Assembly: GCA_025345505.1 (NCBI GenBank)
Contig: JANVCC010000048.1
Location: forward strand, 4,802,888 to 4,866,887
Direction of reading: 5' to 3'
Origin: Todiramphus chloris collaris
Taxonomy: Eukaryota > Chordata > Aves > Coraciiformes > Alcedinidae
Length of the DNA stretch: 64,000 bases
The translations under genes were made by a program, and so were the position numbers. The notes beneath the pieces were generated by a model. It was given only the letters and a program-made list of their open reading frames with translations. It searched no databases and was not told where the DNA came from. This document shows, piece after piece, positions 37,601 through 49,600 of the stretch (positions are counted from its first letter, which is position 1; the number at the start of each line of letters is the position of its first letter).

Positions 37601-40600
37601 ATTAATGCAAGTGTTGTATTATCACTGTCAGGAACACTGTTACATATTCTGCTTTAAAAGTAGTATGGCAAAAGGGAATAGTTCCTGGCCACAAATACTG
37701 AATTTCTTGTTCCAGAATTGCTTAGTGTATAAAAGCTCCCTCCAATGCAGGATGAAATTGAAATAGAAATAAAACCAACTGATATTTCTCTGGATGGGCA
37801 CATCAACCTCATGTTAGCTTTTTAGCTGATTCCTAGGGAAGATATTTTTCCTTATATGTTTTTTCCTGGAAAAATACCACAACTGAATTCTATGAAAATA
37901 GGCCAGCCAAAAGAGTGCTTGAAATGTGTCAGAGTGAAAGTATGGGTTGCCATGGCTGATGAGAATTTGTTGATATCAAATGTACTTGTTAACTGGTCAT
38001 TGGCTGTGCTACATATCTGTATATAGCCATCAGTTAAGCAGAAGAAAAGATACTTTCCTGGGAGGGAAAGTATTTTTTTTCCCTAATGTGCCCATGTGTA
38101 TAAAGAGCAAATAAGTAAAGAATTGTAAAGTAGATAATAACTTCTGTTGTCTATTTGAATTTTACAGGAATCACCAACTGCTTCTAAGGCCAGTTTTCCT
38201 GAAAATGAGTCTTCTCCTTCTTCACCAAAGCATCAAGCCACAGTCAGTATACAAAGTGCTTAAATAGATAAGTAAATGTTGTTGAAACTGGGCTATTCAT
38301 GATTAGAGAATTGAGAGTAAGCCTGCTTGCTCTTGGAAAAAAAAAAAGAATGGAGTAAAACTACTTGAAGGCTAAAGCCTTTTTGAAAAGGAATGCCTTG
38401 CATCCTACTATGCTTTCAGAAATAATGTAAATGTATTTAGTTTAAATAAAGTTTGGTGATAAGAGATTAAATTAAAAATTCACTGTGGAATAGAGTTATG
38501 TCAAATTATGTAGAACTCAGTTTTCTTCCTGCAGCAGTCATCTCTTTGTACCTAGCAATGCTGAAGGTAAAAGCAGAAACAAACTCCCCCTCTCCACAGA
38601 ATCTCTCAGTCAGTAGTCAGTAATATTTTGTAGTATTTGATATGTTTTATTTTTACTTGTGTTTCAGTCTTCTTGAAAAGACATAGTTTATTTATGCCAG
38701 GTCCTCTATGTCTTTCTGATTTAGTAGAACACCTGTTAGGAGGACAGTGTGAGCTTGTTATGAGTGTTTAACAGATTCTTTGTTTCAGTTTATATTTTAA
38801 ATGTGATCATTGCTTTTTAAACAGTGGGAAATAATTTTTAAAATGACGTTTTTCTATAATTTTTAAAAAATTTTTTAAAAACTTTGGGTCTGTGCTACAG
38901 TAGCGTTGAAATCTGCTCAGGGCATTAAAGGCACAACTTCTGTTTCATTCTTACTCTGCGTGCAGAAGAACGGTTCTCTGGCTTGTTCCTGCTAATCCAT
39001 GCTTACAACTTTTCAGAGAATTTCCACAAAAAAAAAAACCATGTTTTAATTAAGCAAGCACAGGTGATAGCCTTACACACCAGCAATTATTGCTGTACAT
39101 TTTCTAATTTCTTCAAATATGCCTCAGACCTTGAATTTCTAAAATTATATTTTGTAGAAGAACTCACTGCTGCTTGAGATAATAGAAGCAATACATTGTA
39201 TTTTCTTTAGCTGTCCCCTAGGATTTAAATATTACAAAGAAAGCTGCTGAATTTCTGTGTAATTTGATCCTTAACTTGCTTTCCACTTCCTTTTCACCAC
39301 TTACATTCATTTTCATTTTCCCATTAGTACCCCCTAGTGTTGCTGCTAAGTAGGGCATTACCATACTTTTTCTGAATAATTCTCCTTTGGACCTTTCCTC
39401 CTGGTTCCACCACAAATAATTGATTAAAACCATAATTTATTTGAGAAAGTTGGAATGGGTTGCTCAGTCACTGTGAAAGGTGCTGTCATGCTATTCCAAT
39501 TACTCAAGCCAAAGCTTTGTTTGAAGGGTGCAATGTATAGGACTGTTAGTGGTGGTCTGCATGACCAGAAAGAGTGATCTGAAGAATGGGCAATTTTTTA
39601 TTATTATTATTATTATTACTTTTTTTTTTTTTTTTTTTTTGGTCAGGGGGAGGAAGAAAGTTAGTAATTTCTTCTATTGAAAATGCTAGTTTTGGAAAAT
39701 AATGTATATTACCAGTATCTTGAGAAAGCATTCAAGTTGAATGTAGATGTTAGAGTGAAGAAGAGCAGCAGTTACCATTGGATTGAAATAACCTCTGAAA
39801 CATGTCCTTTTTTTTTATAGTTTATGTGCAGTGCTTGAAACACATAGGTAATATTTGTAAGGTTCATAAAAAACCCCAGATCTGTGTCCTTGATAAGAGT
39901 GTTGTCACAATATTCCAGGGAAAAAAAGTTCTTTTCAATAATGTATTCTTCAGTTATGATCCATTTATAGCTGAGATTTGGAGGAGTATGCTGAAGAGAA
40001 TGTATTTTCTATTTTCATTGGATCTAGAATTGAGGACACTTTTGTTATGATAAAATTAATTTGGACCCTTTCCCTCGCTGATTGTTTCAACTAATAGCTT
40101 AGTTCTTAAATTAGGAACTGTTACAAGCTGTTACTGAAAAGGAATTGATTAAAAAAATAATTTAACATTCCTTTACCACCATTCACTGGTAGGACAAGGC
40201 TGGGGTGACAGGAAAAAAATCGATAGAATTTGTTACCTCGTCTTGAGTCACAAATTTAGAAATTGATGGCTTTCTTTTTTATTCTAGAAACTTTTTTCAA
40301 ACATTCCTTTATATTTTATTATTTTTTCATAGACACTAGAAATATTTACTCCAAAACTTGCATATACCTTTAATGTTCAGCAGTGTTCATTTTTCACCAT
40401 TCTCTGCCTGATCTTCAGATTTGTACAGAGGAATACCAATGTAACTGATTTTCATCAACAAGACATAACTAAGTAGTTAAAGTTGTAATATTTTGCTTGG
40501 GGATAGGAAAAAATAGGACACATCAAAGAAATGTTTTGCTCATCTGTTTCTGAACTGAATATGTTAATATTCTTATGCATTTCAATCATGTCGCATTTAA

Positions 40601-43600
40601 AAAACGCAATTACGTTAAAATAACCTGGAAGAAATTTGTCAGAGAATTTAGACTGCTTGTTTGTCAGCCATCTCCTCTTTTAATAAAGGACACAAACACA
40701 AATGTGCTATTGCACATTGTAAATTTGCCTTTAAAATTTCCACTGTTAGTACCACAAGTGAGTCGATATGGCTTGTGCAAAGAAGCTATGCCTTGAAGAA
40801 GGAAAGCTTTTCTCTCTCTGCATGGTAAAGAGTACTTTCCCTAAGGACTTTAGATTTTGCTGATCTCTGCATATTTAAATATACTGAAGAGAGTTTCTTG
40901 AAGTTTTAACATGGGCAAAGATGGCTCATTGCCAGAAATGGAGTATTTAGGGTGTGGACATCAGTGTCTTGATGACAACAGGAGCAGATCTTCTTTTAGA
41001 TGTTGTTGTATCTGTCTTACAGGGTCAAGAGAAGTATGGGTTACTGAATGTGACAAAAATTACGGAAAACGGGAAGAAAGTTCGGTAAGTCTTGGACTTC
41101 CAGAAGCACATGTGAAAAGTACCTGACTTGGATGTTAGGACAGCTTAACGGGTCTTGCAGTTTCTTACTTTTTATCTAAATTTGCCTTAGACGTTTTCCT
41201 GTAGGATGCAGCATTTCCTTGTTGCGATGTATTTCTCCCAGTGAGCTAAAGGTAACGGACTTCAGAGAACCAGAGGCTCATGTATGCCAGGGCTTCACAT
41301 GGGGCAGGGATTTCATGAAGCTGTACTGATGAGAGACAGCTTTTGAAAATCAGATTGGTTTCTTTAAGAGAAAATTTGTGTAGGTTACAGGCAGTCTTGT
41401 TCCTTGAAGAGAATCTGTGTAAGAGGGTCTTTCGGACTTTCACTTCATCTCCTTTCATTTCCAAGGAGTGTCCTTGTCACGTGCTCCCTAATTCTTCCTT
41501 CCCTCTGCTTGTGAAGGGTTTGAAGCAGAATGTAGCACCCAACATTGGTCTCCCTGTAGGTAACAAATGACCTCATTTCTAACTCTTTCTCTGCCTCACA
41601 GGATGTTATTTACATTCTAAATCATCATGTATAATCCACTAATGCTGTCTAACTTAACGTTTTGGGTGTTTTGCAAAGAGTCGGTGTTAAATACTGCCTA
41701 AGTGTGACACATCTTCAGATTTAATTTCGTCTTTTGACTTTTTTTTTTTTTTACTTCCAATTTATTTTTAATTTAATCATTTAGGTCTAAAACTATGTTT
41801 TATCTAGTTCAGTGTTTCCAAGTCTCTTAACACATGAAAGATGCATTTCCAGAGGATTAAGTAGTCAGCACTCAGCTGATATTCCAGAGCCACCCTGACC
41901 TGGTCCAGTGCATCTGGGCAGCACATCTGACCCCTGATTTGGTTCCTCAGAACTGCTCTTAAGAGCTTGGTAGGAAAGGATGGACAGTGGCACATGTGAG
42001 CTGCTCCTGGTGCTCTCACCATTTATGTTGCCTCTTTTGGAATCCTTCATCTGGATTACTGTGCAGCTGTACAAAAAGGTGGCATGGCTATTAAAGTCAC
42101 TTTGAGAGCTGGTGGATGATAATTAATATTTGGGCAATGGGAACAGATTGTCAGGGCTTGTCAAGACTCTTTTTTAAACTATAGGAGGGACAGGTACTTG
42201 GCCATAAAAGCAAATAGGCAGCTGGAACAATTAATTTATTCTTTCTCTGCTTTTTTTTTAAATGGGCAGAAATTTCTTGCCAATGTAAATGAGCTTAATA
42301 CAGAAAGGTGGGACATTTGCATCCCAGTTAGATGTGATCAATCGGTTTCTAAATTATGCAGTACTTTGGCATAATCTACTAAGTACACAGTAGGCTGAGC
42401 ATTCCAGATTAGCCCCTTTGAAATCACGACTGCATGGTGTTTCTCCTGGTGAACTGCTTCTACTACTAATTAGCTTTGTTTGATTTAGACTTTGATGGTC
42501 AGGCTGGGACTGTTAACGTATGTTCCCTCCTACAAATACGGTAGCAATTAAGACTTACTGGTGGCACTAATGACCGTGTATATGGTTAAATATATTAACA
42601 TCCAGGTCAGTTGGGCAACGATGATCGACAGTTTAAATATCTACTTTCAAAGTCAGCTTACCTTATGTTTGTTTACAAATATTTACAGAAAGAATTGGAT
42701 GTCATCATGGGCAGTGTTACAAGGTTCATCACTGCTGTTCACTAAAACCCAAGGAAGTGGAACTGGCTGGGTAAGTTCACAAACAACCCCCACCCTCATT
42801 TAAGTGTTAGTCACGTAAAGCACAATAAATTAAAGCTCTTTCATTTGTAGGGCTTAAATATCGATATGCATACATAATTTTGAAATAATGTGTGTAAGTC
42901 AGCAGGAAAATAGCTTAATGCAACAATTATGCAGAATGAGAAGAAAAACAGATGTACTTTCTTGTGTTTCAGAAATATTTCTATTTGCTAAGAAACTGAT
43001 AAAGAGGTATTCAGGTGCTCTGTAAGCTTGGGGTTTTTTTTCTTCAGATATTCAAATATTTTTGTATTCCTTACTCATGTGTTTGTCTAAACAGTTGTTT
43101 TACTGTTCTTGGATATTTTTACATAAACTCCAGGTAATTTTGAATGTGCTGCATGTAACAAAGAAAACAGTCTGACACTTGGCTCGTTGTGTTGGACTAT
43201 TTGAATAGCACAGTATTGTCTTCCGCTATAGTCTTTGCCTTGCTGGATTCCATACTTTGTTTTACCTTTGCATAGTCCATGACAAATATTTGCATCTCTT
43301 TTGATGTCTGATGAAGAGAAACATCACACTAAAGACGATGATGATTATTCAGTTTTTATATCACCTCTAATTTAATAGCACTATAATTAAATTGGCTATA
43401 TTTATCCAGTTGCATTCCTACGTTAACAGATACAGAAATGGTTCTTGTATCTATGGCTTACTTACCTACTTTTGGAGGTCTGACATTAAAATGTGCTGAT
43501 CTCCTATGGTAACTAGAGAAGTTAGATTCAATATTTCTTATTCCAGTGCATTATCATGTGAATTCCAGCAAAATAGCATCTTAGAGTTATACACTATCTT

Positions 43601-46600
43601 GCTGCGCTTTGCTGATATTTCTATAATAATTGGTAATAATTAATTAATTTTGGATCTGAAAACATATTTTTTCTGCCTTTCTGTTGCTGTAGAGGGGATG
43701 GTTGGAAAAGAATGGGTGAGGTTGGATAAATAATAACACTTCGGGTAGAAAAGAATGAAAAGAGTAAAAATTGAGCAAGATGGTCAAGGAGAAGGAAAAG
43801 AGAAGGGAAGGAAAAATTGTAAAGATTAAAAGCTGAGAAGGTAAATCGCAGCATATGATAGGAAGTGGATTTGTTGACTCTTATTATCTAAGTATCCAAA
43901 AATTACTTCAGTTTTCTACATATAAATATGCATGTTTGGAAAGTAAAACATTTTGCCAGAGTAACCAGTCATGTTCCAAAAAACTTGATTACAGCTATGA
44001 ATACTCATAATCCAAACATAGCTGTAGATCAGAACCCCACTATTTCAACTCTATGTTGATATCCTTAGACCACACAGTGCTAAATGAAGATACCGTTTAT
44101 GAATGTATGATACTGTCATGAATGAATATGTGCCCAAATGAATTATCCACAAAAGATGCAACTGTGTTTATTGCTTAGGGATACTAGTGTAAATTGGGTT
44201 ACGCCTTCCAAATACGGTCATCTGATGGAGGGGGGAGGTGAAGAGGCATCATTTTTCTTCAATATTTTAAGTGGAGCAAAGGTATCATAGTCACAGTATT
44301 TCTGTGCAACACTCTCAGGTATTTTTTTTCTCTCTTAGGCTGTTAAAAATTCCACCTCCCCTCTCAAACTTTGATCTGTGTCATTATTTTAATATGGTGA
44401 AGTCAAGTCTAACAGTTTTACATATAATAAAAATGATTCTTTCCTCATCTTACGAGAAGAATATTTGTTTACGGTTTGTCTAGTGATTGATATAACCATA
44501 TCTTTTTTTTTTTTGTTGTTGGTTTGGTTTTGTGTGTGCATTATTTTGTGACGTCATCACTTTTCTTCCTTTTTCTCATCAAGTCATTTTGCCAAGGGGG
44601 CTCAATTCCTGAGCTCTTGCTCTCGCTGCTTTCTTCTTGGAAAAATGCTCTCAGTCGTCGACCTGCTGTCACCTATGTAAACTCTGACCAAGTTTCAGCT
44701 ATCACTGTATGTGTTCTTGTCGCATGCCTCTTGTCCCTGTAAGGCTATTTGCCACTAACCTTGAAAAGAAAATTGGAATTTTTCCAAGGTTTAAGTTTTG
44801 TTGCTTCCTATAACACCTTGTGTATCCCGTTTGCTGAAAGTCATTCGAGGTGCAGTTAACACAAGTGTGTTGCAATAATCCTGTAGTTGTTCTAGTGGAG
44901 CAAAGTAGAAAGAGTATCTGGTTCATCAGCGCCAGAATTATAATCCCAAATTTGCTTACTATTTAAACCACTAGTGTCTTGATTAATAAGCAGCATGATA
45001 TGTTCATGTTTTTTTTTTTTTAACAGATATTTAATGTCTAATTCTTCCTAACACAACTAATTTAGGATGTTTCTAAAGTGCCTTTGATACAATGGTGTAC
45101 ATGTTTTTGGTGAATTCCAGCTGTAATTGGAATACACGAAAATGTCAATGTAATGCATAAAGAGCTGAAAGGAAAGGAGCTCAAGGATGTTCTGGCTTTA
45201 TGCCTTATATGCTCATGTAACTTTGTAGCACTTTATATATAAATTTAAGCATTGTAGGTAGTCATGCTTTGGAGTGTATACGCCAAACAGAAGTGCTGCT
45301 AACCAGAAACTGATAACATGTTGGTAGCTACTATGGTATCTTGCTGCTCAAGGTGGATGAGGAGCAATTAAAGTAATGATACTAGTGTTAGATGAAACAA
45401 ACAGGCTTGACTTTTTGTTTATATATAATTGGTTATCACTATAATTGGTTATCACACTCTCAGCATTCTTACCAGAATCAAACTAAAGCTTTCATAGGAA
45501 AAAAAAATTCATATGGTGACAACATTAAAAACAATGTTTCAGTAATTTGATTTGTTTCAGTAATTTGAATTTTTGGCTTTAAAATGTGATAGTTTAAATA
45601 ATTTTGGTATCCTGGCTTGTAGTTCCTGGAGTGGAGAGAGAGCTATATATTTTGAGTTTGGTTAAGATTCCTGAGGCTTCTGCAATGACCATTTTGATGA
45701 CCAGTACCTTAAATACTTTTTGTTGTTGTTTCCCCCTGTAGAAGGGAGTAACTGTAAGCATATTCAATTAACCTCATGCTAGAAATGATGCAACTGCCTT
45801 TTCTTTGTCTGTCAAATTCATTGCTATGTATGCGAAGCCTGGAACAGATAATTTGTACACAGTGTGGTATCACTTAAAATGCTACTTTCTGTAAGGAAAG
45901 CTGGATATTTTTTAATACGTTTTTTCACAGAAGCTTAAATTTTCAACTGTTGAAGATGTCTCAACTTTTGATGTGAATGAATTGTAATAGCAATGGCCAA
46001 ATCTTAGGGAAGGGGCTTCAGAAAACACAGCAAATGGTAACACCTCAGAAGGACTCAGCTGTCAATCTTCTGTAATAGGCATGTGTTCTCAGTGTCAAGT
46101 ACAGTGATGGTAAACCAAAAGTGGGTAAACTTACCAAATACCAAGGAAATAAAGCCTCTTCAAGGTTCCTCTGGGCAAACTCATGTTTACTGTGTCACAC
46201 AACCGTGTTTATAGCCAAGGATGCTATATATAGATTACTACAGTTTATCAGTATTGCACAGCAGATTATATGTGAGCTCAGATGAATACCATGAAAAGTA
46301 TTTGGAATGGAAATACTCCTATTAGAGTCTGGTTTCAAAAACTTCCATTGTTTTGCCATGACAATGTAGAATATCTTTACATTTTTAATTTTTTTTGTTA
46401 AAGCTGTGAGTTTTGAAGCTCCACTCCAGACACAAAGGAGCATCTTTCTCCTAAGCATTATTTCTGCAGTGCACCCGCGGGTGAGGAGGACTTGGAATTA
46501 AAATGTTCTACCCAACTCTTCCTTGGAAGCAGAACGATGAGAATGGCAGGTGTCATTTGTACATCCAGAGTCTTCCCATAAACAACATCCAGTTCTGTTT

Positions 46601-49600
46601 CCAAAGAATACTGGAATATATCATAGTACAGACTGTGTAGCTTGTCCTGTGAAGGCTTCCAGGACTTGGAGAAAACTCCTGAAAAGTTTGAAAAGGCCTT
46701 CTAGTTATTGATGTCAGCACACATCCTCAAGGCAGCCTTTAAGTTAACACAACATATACTATGTCTAAAGCAAAAAAATAAAATATCTATCTATAAAAAA
46801 TGACTATTCTTGCCAAAACCTATGTTATCTCTGCCATATAACTAGCATAAATGCATCCCATGACTGCTTTTTTTTTTTTTTTTTTTAAAAAAAAACTGTC
46901 AGAAGTGATTCTAGGAGAGCTGGCAGCACTATGTGTAGACTTCTCCTTTCTAGCTCAGACTACTGCCCGTTCCAAACTTCCCAGACAGCTCGAAAGAGAA
47001 ATCCAGTAAGAATAAGGTGTCTGCTCAGTAAGAACTGAATTTATCCAGACTAGTGCTGGCTTTGAGAAAGCAGACTGTGTCTAGGCGGCAGCAGATGCTA
47101 AAGGGAAAGGTTTTCTTGTTACTCTCAACAAAACCTTCTTGCTTCAGGAGGGTTCAATTGCCTTTATCTAACCTTTGTGTGCAGACCATCTGAGGAGCCC
47201 TATACAGGACTTGTTCCTGGAAGCTTTCAGGGAAGGAAGTGGCCCTCCCTGTTAGCATCTTGTTTACATACACCCAGGAGCAGAAAAGAACCTTGTCAGG
47301 GAAGCTCATAAGAGACCCTGCATGCTAAACTTAAAATTTCCTTGAATGAAGAACTGAAGTTTGCTATGAGTATATATAACATTGCTATATCAGAGGAAAT
47401 TTTGCAGAGAGACCAAATTATTTGCCTGGGTTTCCCTATCCTTGCATCTCACACAGCAGGTTGGGCACTGCTTGTGTGAAGGAGTAGGGGAAAACTTTCC
47501 CTCTGAGAAATTTCTCTTCTATTTTTTTGGCTTCTTCTGTGCTTCTCTGAAAAGGTAAAGGGAGTTGGGCCAAAAGGATGGGTAGGGTGTGAAGGTGTTT
47601 GAGGTAGTTCTGTGGTCTGTCAGGTGAGAAGTTCAGGGAGCTAATGTATTGAAGGGCTTTCCTTTTGGTCAAAAGAGCAGTGATTATTAGGGTTTTGCTG
47701 CTGTTTGCTTTCACTAGTAGCAGATCATGTCCTGTACTTTGCAGCATCATCTGGGCAATGCATTTAATGAATTCTCCCTGATCCTGCAGAGGACTTTGGC
47801 ACTGGTCTCCTGCTCTCCGGTGCCAAACTCTATAAAATGATTCCTCCCCCCTCCCCCCAGCATGCAGCAAGATTGATCTAGGCTGTCAGGAAGAGTGTAG
47901 CTGGGGCATTTTCGTTGTGTGTGAAGCAGTTCCGTGAATAAACAGGCAGCTGCTGCATAGCTGCCCACAACTGCAAGAGCTGTAATGGCCCAGAGATGAT
48001 TCCTGCTCCTGTGGACACCACTGCTGAGCTGGACCTCTCTCCAAAGCTCTACTAAAATTAATAAGAAATGTTCTTGGATGAGGGAGCTGAGAATTTAATT
48101 CGAAAGCAGAAGAGGGTTTTTTTTTTCCTGTTTTTCAAGTGCTGGTTGGCACTGAGTAAATTAGAAATATTCCCCTCTTCTGATATTTTACGGGTAAAAG
48201 AAAGACGTTAAGATGCTACTTTCCATTCAACACTTAATTGCCCTTAGGACTCAAGGCAGGGAGATTTTTTTCCAGTGGTAAACAGACTTTCTAAAACACA
48301 ATTAGCATTAATTAACATCCATGCTGGGAATTTAATCAAAAGCAGCAGATTAGTTCTGTTTTCTGAACTGTTTTTTTCTCCCCTTGGATGTAGCTGTTCT
48401 CGTATAGGCTGGGAACTTGTGTTCGCAGCAAGGAGCTTGTCCTGGGGCTTACATCCCCCAGAGCTGTCACACAAACACTATTCGTACATCAAAGACTTTT
48501 GAAAGAAGTGGAAAAGAAGCTTTCTGATGGATTAGATGCTACAAGCTTCCCCTAGAACTACAGCATTAAATTTATGTGCTACAACCAAACGACTTCCAGC
48601 TTCCCCTGCTCGGTGTTTTTCTTGTTTTATTCACAATTAGAGCTTTTTGGTTTTGTGGGTCATTGAATTGGTTTCCTTAAGGAATGATGTTTCAAAGCTG
48701 TGTGTAGGTTGCAACCCTAGTAAAAGTACTTTATTGTTAAAAACCATGACACCTGGTGTAAATGTAAAAGTAGCTCCCTGGTATTTCCTCCAAGTTGTTA
48801 GAAGGGTTACGTGTAGGTTAAATGTTTTGAGTTTGGGTTTTTTTGTGTTGTTTGGTGGTTGTGTTTTTGTTTTGCTTTGGTGGTTGTGTTGGGTTTTTAA
48901 AAATTATTTTATTTTATGTTAATTATTCTTATTTGCTTTTTATTATTATTCCTTTGGTTATTTGCTGTTTGTTTAGTAGACAGTGAAATTGAGTTCTGTT
49001 TACTCGCTAGGTTGTGCTCCAGTGTTGCAATAGAAACACTACAGAAAAATACAAAATAAAGTCAAAAGCACTGTCAAACACACACACACACACATATATA
49101 TATATACACACACACACAGAAATTACTTATTACAAAAAAAAAACCCAACCTGAAAGTGCTCTTTCAGTGCAGGAGGGGTATGATTCCTGTCTAGCAAAGC
49201 AATTCTTTCTGGTTTGATTTTTGGTTTTATATACCATTGACTGACAGAATGTTGTTTTGCTTAGTTACTTATTAGACAATTTTCTTTAAAGCTTGGGACT
49301 ATCTTGACTAAAATCAAGCTACAGTCAAATGCTGTATCAACTTCTACCATTTATGATAGGAAGAAAAGCTAGGTTGGCATTTAATTTTAGAGAGTTTTAA
49401 GGGCTTTAGGCTGAGCAACTTTTAATAGGCATGCTTAAAGTGTGGTTTTTGGTTGATTTTGTTTTCTTGGTATAGTGTCTGTTGATCTGTGGCAAAGTAC
49501 CATGTTTGAGTTGTGTAGGCTGCAAAAAATGTATGGTACATTGAGAGGATTGCAAGGCTGTACCTGTTAGCGGTTTCTTACTTTGTTTTTAAGTTTGTCA

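Larger units (their letters stand above)
35321..38167 (+). other. ARHGAP12: ARHGAP12 intron with CR1 tail and 10-bp minisatellite
   Basis: 2847 bp, GT-AG. It contains a 23-bp-period near-duplication of ATTTTAACTAGTT (35537-35572), a CR1 3' tail (36301-36376) and the GCTCCTCCTT tandem array with a sequence gap (36931-37063). Nothing else is recognised. Confidence 0.88.

Noticed and set aside
40911..41126. 71-codon frame overlapping the first PH exon
   Set aside because: It starts in the intron and crosses both splice sites of exon 41023-41084; only the exon part matches ARHGAP12.
41870..42075. GC-richer intronic stretch suspected as another CR1 copy
   Set aside because: I could not align it with the CR1 blocks seen in the six clear copies, and it has no terminal ATTCTGTG octamers.
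47436..47870. Minus-strand open frame of 145 codons next to a G-rich run, considered as a retroviral or novel gene
   Set aside because: It begins with TTG rather than ATG, shows no recognisable domain, has no splice or terminal-repeat structure, and lies inside an intron of a gene on the other strand.
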